Source: JABDLO01 sp035327565
GTDB lineage: Bacteria > Bacteroidota > Bacteroidia > Chitinophagales > Saprospiraceae
Assembly: GCA_035327565.1 (NCBI GenBank)
Contig: DAOLDB010000018.1
Location: forward strand, 1-64,000
DNA length: 64,000 nucleotides
Reading direction: 5' to 3'
Below are positions 8,497-16,640 of this stretch, in pieces (position 1 is the first letter of the stretch; each line of letters begins with the position of its first letter). Below the pieces are notes generated by a model. That model had not been told where the DNA came from. It saw only the letters and a program-made list of their open reading frames with translations, and made no database searches. Position numbers and translations under genes: made by a program.

Positions 8497-9237
8497 ATGA
8501 GAATGTTATCACTTATCATCTTTGCTTCAATAGCTATAGTGTTGAAATCAAACGCATGTGATAAATGCGTAGACTATAACAATGACGATTTTCAAATTAA
8601 AAGTGTGAATGTAAGACATTCAGAAGCCATTGCAGCTACTATTTGGGAAATCGCTGTCAAAGGGACTGCAGGTAAGACAAAACCAATTCCCGCAGGCCAA
8701 CTCAATGGTGCCCCGGTATTGGGATATGTATTTCCAACAACTTTAAAGCCAACAGATGTTGGATTTAGCGATACTGATGGGCTAGTTGCACTTGCTTTGA
8801 CTTCACATCCTGATTTTGACGATACCCCTTTATGGGATGAAGACAATGATGGTGATTATGGAAATGATGGTATTATTTGGCATCCGCATTGGGTTGTTTT
8901 GACTGAAGACACACGTGTAGAAGGTGGTTTGGCGGTTAAACAATTTGACCCTAATGAGAATAGTGTGAAATTGCCACCAACCAATCCCGGAATGCCCATG
9001 TATATGGATTCACCTGGATTTCAGGTTATGACAAAGGAAAATATAATCAGAGTGGTTGTTCCTGATTATCGAATGAACAACCGAAAAGATTTTTCTTATG
9101 ATGGTGTTGCAGCCTATATGCAAGTTTATACTGGTGAAGGTGAAGGACATGGTGGAGGAGACAAGCCTATGCTTGGAGTCTATAAAGTGTATTCTGTAGC
9201 AAGTGGTGATCTATCGTTACCTTACACAATAGAGTAA
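8497..9237 (+). CDS. secreted protein of unknown function
   Basis: 246 residues, not assigned to a family. An N-terminal signal peptide (about residues 1-20, ending SNA before CDKCVDY) marks export; the mature N-terminus has a C-x-x-C pair. The middle is rich in acidic residues (DEDNDGDYGNDG), which could bind calcium, and is followed by WHPHWVVL, with two His that could bind a metal. A glycine/histidine stretch (GEGEGHGGGDKP) lies near the C-terminus. It has no transmembrane segment after the signal. It follows the thiol protein by 69 bases and ends at a strong terminator, so the two could share a transcript. Confidence 0.65.
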   Translation: MRMLSLIIFASIAIVLKSNACDKCVDYNNDDFQIKSVNVRHSEAIAATIWEIAVKGTAGKTKPIPAGQLNGAPVLGYVFPTTLKPTDVGFSDTDGLVALALTSHPDFDDTPLWDEDNDGDYGNDGIIWHPHWVVLTEDTRVEGGLAVKQFDPNENSVKLPPTNPGMPMYMDSPGFQVMTKENIIRVVVPDYRMNNRKDFSYDGVAAYMQVYTGEGEGHGGGDKPMLGVYKVYSVASGDLSLPYTIE

Positions 9238-9246
9238 TTTTATTTG

Positions 9247-9290
9247 CCCCATAAAGTTAGGATAACTATCTTTATGGGGTCCTTTTTTTT
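9247..9290 (+). terminator. strong Rho-independent terminator
   Basis: CCCCATAAAG (9247-9256) pairs perfectly with CTTTATGGGG (9270-9279), a 10-base stem, followed by TCC and eight T. It ends the 8497 gene 9 bases after its stop codon. Confidence 0.9.
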
Positions 9291-9338
9291 GAGGGGATAA
9301 ATGGTTTCTCAGTAGAGGAAATAGGCATTATTATTTTT

Positions 9339-9371
9339 ATTGATCAATATAGTCAGGATACTTCAATCCTG
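9339..9371 (+). promoter_or_regulatory. two palindromes upstream of the DUF2024-globin-MarR operon
   Basis: ATTGATCAAT (9339-9348) is a perfect 10-base palindrome, and CAGGAT (9354-9359) / ATCCTG (9366-9371) is an inverted repeat with a 6-base centre ending three bases before the ATG at 9375. No clear TAnnTTTG box is visible here. Operator function is an inference from position; the second repeat could instead fold in the mRNA and cover the ribosome site. Confidence 0.4.
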
Positions 9372-9374
9372 TAA

Positions 9375-9647
9375 ATGAAAGAAATGAAAGTTGCAGTTTG
9401 GGATACCTATGTAATGAAAAATGATGGTACCGTCATGCATTTTGATATAATAGCACCTTCAGAAATTACAGATACCACTATCATTTATGGCTACGGGGAA
9501 GAATATTTAAGGACTAAAGGCATGTTTGGTCAAGCGCTGTCATCAAAAGAATGTCGCTACTGTCACATAAGAGTAGTCCAACCTCAATGGAAAGAAGATA
9601 TCGATCAAAAAGGATATTTTATTCTTGAAATGGAAAACTGTCTTTAA
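9375..9647 (+). CDS. DUF2024 family protein
   Basis: 90 residues matching the DUF2024 family: KVAVWDTYVMKNDGTVMHFD at the start and the conserved cysteine/histidine segment SSKECRYCHIRVVQP in the second half. The C-x-x-C-H motif suggests metal binding. The family function is unknown. Its TAA overlaps the ATG of the globin gene by one base (TAATG), and the globin gene overlaps the MarR gene by four, so the three genes are translationally linked. Confidence 0.85.
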   Translation: MKEMKVAVWDTYVMKNDGTVMHFDIIAPSEITDTTIIYGYGEEYLRTKGMFGQALSSKECRYCHIRVVQPQWKEDIDQKGYFILEMENCL

Positions 9648-10021
9648 TGAAAAAAGATATTGAGAATGAAAAGGATATAGAATTGCTGATCAATTCTTTT
9701 TACAAAAAAGTGAGAAAGAGCAGGATTCTTGGTTTTATATTTGACGAAGTAGCCAGGGTACACTGGGAATCACATCTACCGCAAATGTATTCATTTTGGG
9801 GGAGTTTACTTCTGGGCATGCACAGTTATACGGGTAATCCTGTGCAAAAGCACATTGAATTGAGCAAGCGCGTCAGAATGAAGGAAATAGAATTTTCCGA
9901 ATGGCTGCATTTATTCACTGAAACAGTAGACGAATGCTATGAAGGAGAGAAAGCTGAAGAGGCGAAAATAAAAGCAGCTAATATCGCGAGATTAATGCTT
10001 CATAAAATTGAAAGTGTATGA
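9647..10021 (+). CDS. group III truncated hemoglobin
   Basis: 124 residues, usual for group III (trHbP/Ctb-like) globins. It shows the short N-terminal helix, IFDEVARVHWESHLPQMYSF with the distal region, FWGSLLLGMHSYTGNPVQKH with the proximal histidine in NPVQKH, and FSEWLHLFTETVDECYEG containing the G-helix Trp. Such globins bind heme and in Campylobacter (Ctb) are linked to nitrosative stress and oxygen handling. It sits between DUF2024 and a MarR regulator in one operon; a role in NO or O2 response is inferred. Confidence 0.9.
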   Translation: MKKDIENEKDIELLINSFYKKVRKSRILGFIFDEVARVHWESHLPQMYSFWGSLLLGMHSYTGNPVQKHIELSKRVRMKEIEFSEWLHLFTETVDECYEGEKAEEAKIKAANIARLMLHKIESV

Positions 10022-10623
10022 ATCAATCGGATTTTAATCTGATGCATCAAAATGGAAACACAGAGAGTAAAATTGTGGTGTCACTGGAACGAATAGCACA
10101 GGCTTTCAGGGTATTGCTTTGGCAAGAGAGTAAGGAGCATGCGCTCACCCCCATTCAGGTGCAGGTGCTTATCTTTCTTCACTATCACAGCGATGAAAAA
10201 TGCAAGGTAAGTTACTTGGCTCATGAATTCAATATGACCAAAGCGACTATCAGTGATACTGTGAAAATCTTAGAGAACAAAAAGCTGATTTATAAAGTCT
10301 TTGAGCCCAAGGATGGACGTAGTTATGTCATCAGGTTAACCCACGAAGGAAAGATGCTGGCAGAGAAAACAGCCATGTTCAGCAAAGAAATCAGTAAGCC
10401 TATTGACGAAATGGACAAAGATGAAAAAGAAATCCTTTTGCGGAGTCTCCTCAATATCATCAGGCACCTGAATCAAACAGGAATCATTACCATTCAACGT
10501 ATGTGTCTGACATGCAGTCACTATCAATCTTCAAAAACAGCACCTCACTATTGCAGACTACTAAAACAAAGGTTGCATGTCGCGGATTTGCGTATTGATT
10601 GTCCCGAACATATTCCAAAATAG
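10018..10623 (+). CDS. MarR-family regulator with C-terminal four-cysteine extension
   Basis: 201 residues, about 50 longer than a standard MarR. The winged-helix part spans about residues 20-140, with the recognition segment YLAHEFNMTKATISDTVKIL and the wing EPKDGRSYVIRLTHEG. The extension (about 158-201) carries C163-x2-C166-x12-C179-x15-C195, which could hold zinc or an iron-sulfur cluster and make DNA binding redox- or NO-sensitive. It overlaps the globin gene by 4 bases (ATGA). The palindrome at 8131-8147 is a candidate target, giving a regulon with the upstream thiol protein; this link is inferred. Confidence 0.85.
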   Translation: MNQSDFNLMHQNGNTESKIVVSLERIAQAFRVLLWQESKEHALTPIQVQVLIFLHYHSDEKCKVSYLAHEFNMTKATISDTVKILENKKLIYKVFEPKDGRSYVIRLTHEGKMLAEKTAMFSKEISKPIDEMDKDEKEILLRSLLNIIRHLNQTGIITIQRMCLTCSHYQSSKTAPHYCRLLKQRLHVADLRIDCPEHIPK

Positions 10624-10704
10624 CAACAGCTCAACGGCAAGTGGAATAAGTAACTTTCTAAAAGCTTCAAATTCTCTTCTTTGTCTACATTCTGAAATTG
10701 ATCC

Positions 10705-11082
10705 TCACTCTGACAATTCAATGATTTGACCCTCATTTTCAGCCAGGTTTCGTCCCCAATGAGCAATGGCATCGAGTGCAGGAATCAATGTTCTACCAAA
10801 CTCTGTCATGGAATACTCTACTTTAACCGGAGGTTTTTCTCCAAATACTTTTCTTTGTAATAGGCCGTGTTCTTCCAATGCTTTGAGTTACAGGCTTAAC
10901 ATTTTTTCAGTGATATCAGGTATATGTTTCTTAAGCTCTGCAAAACGCAAAGTTTTATTTTTCAAATACCACAGAACTACAGTTTTCCACTTGCCTCCTA
11001 TATAATGCATAGTAATGTCTATGGCACAATGATACGTTTTGCCTTTAAGATGGAATGCAACATTCCTGCCTTCAATGATCAT
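10705..11082 (-). pseudogene. HxlR-family regulator interrupted by one in-frame stop
   Basis: Read as one frame, the gene has 125 residues, full length for HxlR winged-helix regulators: CAIDITMHYIGGKWKTVVLW, then LRFAELKKHIPDITEKMLSL, then after the stop LKALEEHGLLQRKVFGEKPP and VKVEYSMTEFGRTLIPALDA. Codon 65 is TAA (10888-10890) exactly where the family has Gln in the KMLSxQLKxLE helix, so a single CAA-to-TAA transition explains it. The rest of the frame is undamaged, which points to a recent lesion or a sequencing error. It is transcribed towards the MarR gene. The N-terminal 64 residues alone would lack the wing and dimerisation helix. Confidence 0.88.
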
Positions 11083-11571
11083 ACAAAGTATTTTTTATTA
11101 CCTGTCAATATTAACAGCTATTGCATCCCCAATACACTATATTTACTTTTTCTCCTGTATAAATTATAGCTGTTTTCTTTTAGTATAAATATTAGAAGGG
11201 TTTAGTGTACCGGGTTCATCAAATACTATAATAATGTGCTTCATTTTGAAAACTTTTAGTGGATTTATATTTTTTCATAATTTATTTTTCATTCTTTGAA
11301 ATAATTATTACTTTTGGTGTCTCGCAAGCCACAATTATTCATATTCAATTTGTTCCTCTTATCAAGAATTGACATTCATTTAGTATGGGTGAGCTTCGTT
11401 GTCATATAGACAGTCGGGGGAATACAATGCTTTTGAGGATTATTACCTTAAAGCTCATAAAGGAAATTCAAATTATAGTTATTCAATCGTTTGAGGTGTT
11501 TTTGAAATAAATACTCTTGAAAGGGAATATCATTTGAAACAACTGTTTGCATCGAAAAAATTATATGTAGT
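11083..11571. other. 489-bp gap, possible gene remnant
   Basis: AT-rich spacer between the divergent HxlR pseudogene and the 11572 gene; it should contain the HxlR promoter. No clear TAnnTTTG box was found. A short open stretch around 11400-11492 on the + strand reads like protein (YNAFEDYYLKAHKGNSNYSY) but has no start and ends in TGA, so it may be a fragment of a lost gene. No repeats or RNA genes seen. Confidence 0.4.
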
Positions 11572-12501
11572 ATGTATAGGAATAATTTGGAATGGAAAAG
11601 ATATTGGGCCCTATGTGTTTTTATGGTTTTTGTTAACAGTATTCTAGAAAGCCAAACACCTTGGGATGCTATTTTTATGGCAAAACGGGAATTGTGTATT
11701 GCGGGTTTATATGATGAAGCCAGATGGTCAGAGTATTGGGAAGGAACCCATTTGATTGAAAATCAAAATATTGGAATCTTTCGCAGACAGTCAGTTATGT
11801 CAATGGCCACCTATGGAATAACTGATGGTTTCAATGCAACCATTATGTTGCCTTATATTCGAACTTCTTCTGACGGCGGGCAACTCGCTGGTGTGAATGG
11901 ATTTCAGGACATCAGTGCAACATTGAAAGGAAGAATTTTGAGTAAAAGTCTGTCTGAAAGCAGATTGGATATTGTTGGGGCAGCTTCATTTTCAATGCCG
12001 GTTTCAAATTATTTATCGGATTATCTGCCCTATAGCATTGGATTGGGTACTCCAGAGCTCAATTTAAGACTTACAGGTGAATATATGTACTTCGAAAAGA
12101 TATATTTGAGAGTATCAGGAGCTCATATTTGGCGTGGAACTACCCAAATAGAACGTACATACTACTACCAGAATGGTAGTGTGTACAGTGAGCACATGGA
12201 TGTACCGAATGCAATTTCGGCACACGGTGCGTTGGGTTTACTGTTATTTCAAGGCCGGTTAAGAACTGAACTCACCTATTGGGGAACCTGGTGTACCAGT
12301 GGTGATGATATCAGACGATGGTTGCGCCCTCAACCTACCAATAAATTTGAATTTCAACAATATGGACTTTTCGCTCAATATTATTTTAAAAATTTGAAAG
12401 AAGTAAGTCTCATTGCATATGCCAACCGTATGTTTGCCGGCAGGAATATGGGTAAATTTACTAATGTATCTCTGGGAGCGACCTATCAATTTAATTTGTA
12501 A
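11572..12501 (+). CDS. outer-membrane beta-barrel protein (transporter-like)
   Basis: 309 residues. A hydrophobic segment at about residues 12-26 is a signal sequence preceded by an unusually long, basic N-region, so a later start is possible though no better ATG is seen. The rest alternates short strands and turns (MATYGITDGFNATIMLPYIR, FSMPVSNYLSDYLPYSIGLG) and ends in a C-terminal strand with terminal Leu preceded by aromatic residues (GATYQFNL), typical of barrels in the phenol-degradation MetA-like/transporter group. It is followed 21 bases later by the haloperoxidase-like gene, so probably co-transcribed. Confidence 0.7.
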   Translation: MYRNNLEWKRYWALCVFMVFVNSILESQTPWDAIFMAKRELCIAGLYDEARWSEYWEGTHLIENQNIGIFRRQSVMSMATYGITDGFNATIMLPYIRTSSDGGQLAGVNGFQDISATLKGRILSKSLSESRLDIVGAASFSMPVSNYLSDYLPYSIGLGTPELNLRLTGEYMYFEKIYLRVSGAHIWRGTTQIERTYYYQNGSVYSEHMDVPNAISAHGALGLLLFQGRLRTELTYWGTWCTSGDDIRRWLRPQPTNKFEFQQYGLFAQYYFKNLKEVSLIAYANRMFAGRNMGKFTNVSLGATYQFNL

Positions 12502-12522
12502 TTTTTAAAAGTAAAGAATAAA

Positions 12523-14079
12523 ATGAGACCTGAATCTTTATCTAAATTTGTTTTTCCATTAGGTGTATCTATTGCAATCATTTTGTTAGTTTTTGCGTGC
12601 AATAAAGAAATTCATACATATGCTGTCTTTGATGATTATGTGTATAGTGGTGTTGATATTAATGGAGGAGCATGGAAGTCTATCCTTGTCAATGACATCA
12701 ATGAGATCAATATAAATCATCAGTATGATCAATTAACACCGGAATATCAGTCTTCAGTAGAGGAATTAATCCAAAAATTGGAAAACCGGACTTTTGCTCA
12801 AGACAGATCACTAAAATTTTGGACAAATAATCCTGTGGTGCGTTGGAATGAAATCGCTCTGGAATTAGCAGCTAAGTACAATCTTATCCCTCCACCTAAC
12901 CCTGATGGTACCTACACATTGCCCTCTGCTGCAAATCCGACCGGCCCGCCAAGATTTCCATTTGCACATCCTCCCTATACCTCCAGAATGCTTGCACATT
13001 TGAGTGTAGCTCAATTTGATGGCCTGATTACAGCCTGGCATTTTAAATATAAGTATAATATTCAAGGACATCATCATATCAATAGTAGAGTTGAACCAGT
13101 ATATACAGACAATTCACTTCCTCCATTTCCTTCTGATGGTGCTGTTATTGCAGAAGTTTCCCGAAGGATATTAAAAGCTTTTTTTCCACTTGAACACGGA
13201 TATCTGGATAGTGTTTATTTCGATCATTTAGAGGTTTTGGCAAATTGCGGTTTATTTGTGAGTAATGATATTGATGCAGGAATTCAGATTGGAGAACAGA
13301 TTTCTGCCATGGTAATGCAGAGAGCTGCGAGTGATGGTATGGGACAAGCACAAAGTCCAAGGATTATTTCTGATTCTATTCGGGATGCTGCTCAAACACG
13401 GTTTGGCTGGCATTGGGTGAATATGGAAAGCCCGGTACGTCCTGTTGGCCTTGTCCCTTCTTACGGCAAAGTAAGGATGTGGAGTGTCCCTGTCGTAACC
13501 TTAGTGAGGTCAGTACCACCACCGGCTCCAGGATCTGCTGAATTCAACAGAGATGCAGATGAACTCAAAAACATAGCAAAAAATCTGTCTAATACTCAAC
13601 GCAAAATAGCGAACTGGTGGGAAGATGGCCTAGGTTCATATACTCCACCCGGACATTGGAACCGACTGGCAAAAGAATTTTGTTTGAAATACAAGTTGAA
13701 TCCTCTACGTACTGCCCGAGTGTTTGCATACATGAATATGGCAATACAGGATGCAGGTATTGCTTGTTGGGATACAAAGTATTTTTATCACTACCCACGA
13801 CCTATCCAAACCATTCCAGGATTTAAAACTATTTTGGGTACACCTAATTTTCCTGCTTATACTTCAGGGCACAGTACATTTTCAGCAGCGGGTGCAGAAG
13901 TTTTAGCATATATTTTTCCTCAGGAAGCATCCTATTGTCGTGATTGGGCTGAGGAGGCAGCTATTTCAAGAGTTTATGGAGGTATACATTATAGATTTGA
14001 TGCAGAAGCGGGGATCGAGCAGGGACGTAAAGTCGCTGAATATACAATTAACATTGCAAGTGTTGATGGTGCTGATTGA
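12523..14079 (+). CDS. vanadium-haloperoxidase-like / PAP2 superfamily lipoprotein
   Basis: 518 residues. An N-terminal helix followed by LVFAC makes it a probable lipoprotein. All three parts of the vanadate/phosphate-binding signature are present: K419-x6-R426-P427 (KYFYHYPRP), T-S448-G449-H450 and S482-R483-x5-H489-x3-D493. These motifs are shared by vanadium haloperoxidases and acid phosphatases; overall length and the long N-terminal domain fit the bacterial haloperoxidase-related group rather than short PAP2 lipid phosphatases. Substrate and halide use cannot be read from sequence. The preceding barrel gene may supply an outer-membrane partner. Confidence 0.85.
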   Translation: MRPESLSKFVFPLGVSIAIILLVFACNKEIHTYAVFDDYVYSGVDINGGAWKSILVNDINEININHQYDQLTPEYQSSVEELIQKLENRTFAQDRSLKFWTNNPVVRWNEIALELAAKYNLIPPPNPDGTYTLPSAANPTGPPRFPFAHPPYTSRMLAHLSVAQFDGLITAWHFKYKYNIQGHHHINSRVEPVYTDNSLPPFPSDGAVIAEVSRRILKAFFPLEHGYLDSVYFDHLEVLANCGLFVSNDIDAGIQIGEQISAMVMQRAASDGMGQAQSPRIISDSIRDAAQTRFGWHWVNMESPVRPVGLVPSYGKVRMWSVPVVTLVRSVPPPAPGSAEFNRDADELKNIAKNLSNTQRKIANWWEDGLGSYTPPGHWNRLAKEFCLKYKLNPLRTARVFAYMNMAIQDAGIACWDTKYFYHYPRPIQTIPGFKTILGTPNFPAYTSGHSTFSAAGAEVLAYIFPQEASYCRDWAEEAAISRVYGGIHYRFDAEAGIEQGRKVAEYTINIASVDGAD

Positions 14080-14182
14080 GCTGATAAGAGTATGTGTAGC
14101 CGATACTGAAATATATGAATTTATAAAGTAAAAATGCTCAATAAAAATGTATTTTCATACTCCATTTAATGAAGTGAAACCA

Positions 14183-14744
14183 ATGAAAAAAAATTACTTC
14201 TTTACCGTTACTCTCATTCTTTTATTTATGTCTGTATTGGCTTTTTCTGACAACCTTTTTTTTTGAAGTAACACAGGAATGCAATAAAGACCCAAAATTT
14301 ATTATTCACGGGATTTTTATGTTAGCCTGGTTTACCATACCGGTAGTTCAAACTCAACGGGTACGAAAAGGTAACTTCAAAGCTCATATAAAATGAGGTA
14401 AGGCGGGAATGCTTATAGCTATCGGGGTATTTATAAGTACAATATAAGTTTTTTATGCCATGTTTGAAGGATGGTATGCCATCCCTTGTTATTTAAAGGC
14501 CAATCCTATTTTTATAGTGAGTATTGCTGTATTGGTTTTTCACGCTTATAGGAACCACCATGATAGTGCCAAACACAAACACTATATTTTTAGGACATCC
14601 TTATTAATACTTGAGCCCATCTTAAGCCGTATTGCATTTGATCCTGTAAAAGCTTTTTTGGCTTTGGTGTGGAATGTTTTATTCATTTCTTTTTTTCATA
14701 TGATTGGATCACACAAAAGAAAATCCATTCCATCAGTTGGATAA
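14183..14744 (+). pseudogene. decayed membrane-protein gene (frameshift plus two stops)
   Basis: ATG at 14183 opens a signal-like helix (FFTVTLILLFMSVLAF) that runs into a tract of nine T (14256-14264); with eight T the frame continues as EVTQECNKDPKFIIHGIFML. Further on there is a TGA in AHIK-stop-GKAGML (near 14395), probably a former Trp codon, and a TAA in ISTI-stop-VFYAM (near 14447). The same frame then runs open to 14744 with membrane helices (PIFIVSIAVLVF, FLALVWNVLFISF). In total about 186 codons for a four-helix protein with an HG-x-x-M-L-x-W-F motif, resembling DUF2306-like membrane proteins (tentative). Three lesions make sequencing error unlikely. Confidence 0.75.
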
Positions 14745-14778
14745 GGTTTGTGTGGTTTTACATTGTATACGCCCTGTC

Positions 14779-14816
14779 AATACTCATATAAGCAGGGTAC
14801 TCAATGAGTATTTTTA
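14779..14816. terminator. terminator-like hairpin between convergent units
   Basis: AATACTCAT (14779-14787) pairs with ATGAGTATT (14804-14812) and is followed by TTT on the + strand. A competing pair, CCCTG (14772-14776)/CAGGG (14793-14797), is mutually exclusive with it. It sits between the decayed + strand gene and the end of the minus-strand trp operon. Confidence 0.5.
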
Positions 14817-14844
14817 CACTATACAACACGAACATGCTATCCAT

Positions 14845-15849
14845 CTACAAAACAAGTTCTCTGGCTTTTCTGATTTTCTGAATCAACTGTGATGATTGAG
14901 AGTAATCCAGGGTTTGTTGACCGTCACTTATTGCCTTTTCCGGACATTCGTGTACTTCCATGATGATACCATCGGCTCCGGATACAACTGAAGCCAGTGC
15001 GATTTTGTCAACATATTTTCTAACCCCGATTCCATGTGAGGGATCAGCTACAACCGGCAAGTGGGACCGATCTTTTAGAATGGCGATGGCATTGATGTCC
15101 ATGGTATTTCGGTATGCATTTTCATAAGTTCTGATTCCCCGTTCACAAAGAATTATTTTTTCATTACCATTGCTGAAAATATATTCGGCAGACTGGAGCA
15201 ATTCTTCTATAGTGCCTGACATTCCTCTTTTAATCAATACAGGTTTATCCAACTCTCCCAATGCATCCAGCAAATTGAAATTCTGACTGTTTCTGGCCCC
15301 CACCTGAAAAATATCCACAAAATCGATCATTTCTTTTATTTGCGATACCTGCATTACCTCTGTGATGATCCGGATATTATTTGATTTCGCTTTTTCGTAC
15401 CAGAATTTTAATCCCTCTATACCCAGGCCTCTGAATGAATAGGGTGAGCTCCTTGGTTTAAATACTCCACCCCGCATAATTGAAATTCCCATTTCTTTCA
15501 GATGACTTAAAGTACTGTCAATTTGTTCTTCACTTTCAATAGAACATGGGCCGGCCATTACCTGAAAATGTCCGTTGCCAATGAGTGTTTTTTCACCTAA
15601 ATCGATTTGGGTCTTTCCAACTTTCCATCGGGTAGAAACCAGCTTAAACGGATCACTTACCCTGTGTATATCCAATACACCCGGCAGAAAACCAAGTTCT
15701 CTCAGGTCAATTTCCTTTTTCCCAATGCATACCATATACCGGCCATATTGAGTATGCACATGAGTAAATTGGTAGCCCAAACGTTTGACTTTTTCTTCAA
15801 TATCAGATAATGTCTTCGGATCAATATTATTTTCTAACTGTACAATCAT
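14845..15849 (-). CDS. aroF: 3-deoxy-7-phosphoheptulonate (DAHP) synthase, AroF/KdsA-type
   Basis: First enzyme of the shikimate pathway, joining phosphoenolpyruvate and erythrose-4-phosphate. 334 residues: an N-terminal ferredoxin-like regulatory domain (about 1-70), as in the Thermotoga-type enzyme, then the TIM barrel with the diagnostic VMAGPCSIES and MRGGVFKPRSSPYSF segments and the metal-binding VADPSHGIG. No chorismate mutase domain is fused. Its start overlaps the trpA stop by 4 bases, so it is the last gene of the trp operon and would be controlled by the same attenuator, coupling precursor supply to Trp demand. Confidence 0.93.
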   Translation of the reverse strand: MIVQLENNIDPKTLSDIEEKVKRLGYQFTHVHTQYGRYMVCIGKKEIDLRELGFLPGVLDIHRVSDPFKLVSTRWKVGKTQIDLGEKTLIGNGHFQVMAGPCSIESEEQIDSTLSHLKEMGISIMRGGVFKPRSSPYSFRGLGIEGLKFWYEKAKSNNIRIITEVMQVSQIKEMIDFVDIFQVGARNSQNFNLLDALGELDKPVLIKRGMSGTIEELLQSAEYIFSNGNEKIILCERGIRTYENAYRNTMDINAIAILKDRSHLPVVADPSHGIGVRKYVDKIALASVVSGADGIIMEVHECPEKAISDGQQTLDYSQSSQLIQKIRKARELVL

Positions 15850-16634
15850 GTTCTTATAGATTGAATAAATGAAGGAATGATGCTTTCAGGACTGTAAGCC
15901 TGGTTCAATGCTCTGATAAAGGCGCTTCCTATGATGGCACCATGACTGTGGTGACATGCCGTTAAAAAACTTTTTTTATCATGAATTCCAAAACCAATCA
16001 GGGTAGGGGACTGAAGTTTCAAATTTTTAATTCTTTCAAAATAATTAAGTTGTTCCTCTGAAACATACTGGCTTTTTCCTGTAATTGAATTTTGAGAAAC
16101 TATGTAAATGAATCCGCTGCTTAGCCTGTCAGCCATTTTAATCCGGTCATTTCCCGTCATTGGCGATATTAAAAAGCTGATGCTCATATGATGACGGATA
16201 AATAATGGCATATACTCTTCCTCATATACTAGCATAGGTAGGTCCGGAATGATCAGGCCATCGATTCCTGCGAGAGAAGCGTCCTGTACAAATCTTTCTA
16301 CTCCATATTGAAGAATCTGATTGTAATACCCCATCAATATAATAGGAATTGCAGAATGTTTTCTGGCTTCCTTTACCTGGTCAAACAGGATAGAAATAGT
16401 CATTCCATTTTTAATAGCTTTTTCACTACTGTTTTGGATGGTAGGACCGTCAGCCAATGGATCGGAATACGGCATACCCAGTTCAATGAGGTCCACATCG
16501 CATCGATCCAGTGCCCGGATAATAGAAACAGTATCGTTAAGTGAGGGATATCCTGCGGTAAAGTATATATTTAGAATATTGCCAGCTTTGGATTTTATGG
16601 TATCTCGCACCCTGTTAGTTAGTAGAGTGTTCAT
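15846..16634 (-). CDS. trpA: tryptophan synthase alpha subunit
   Basis: Cleaves indole-3-glycerol phosphate to indole and glyceraldehyde-3-phosphate. 262 residues, normal length. The catalytic Glu and Asp are in the conserved LIELGMPYSDPLADGPTIQ segment, and the phosphate-binding loops LIGFGIHDK and GAIIGSAFI are present. Six bases separate it from trpB and it overlaps aroF by four, consistent with tight operon translation. Works in the cytoplasm as an alpha2beta2 complex with TrpB. Confidence 0.97.
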   Translation of the reverse strand: MNTLLTNRVRDTIKSKAGNILNIYFTAGYPSLNDTVSIIRALDRCDVDLIELGMPYSDPLADGPTIQNSSEKAIKNGMTISILFDQVKEARKHSAIPIILMGYYNQILQYGVERFVQDASLAGIDGLIIPDLPMLVYEEEYMPLFIRHHMSISFLISPMTGNDRIKMADRLSSGFIYIVSQNSITGKSQYVSEEQLNYFERIKNLKLQSPTLIGFGIHDKKSFLTACHHSHGAIIGSAFIRALNQAYSPESIIPSFIQSIRT

Positions 16635-16640
16635 CTTTAT

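Noticed and set aside
14183..14744. TGA read as selenocysteine, or T-tract as programmed frameshift
   Set aside because: A separate TAA follows and no SECIS-like or pseudoknot structure is evident; simple decay is sufficient.
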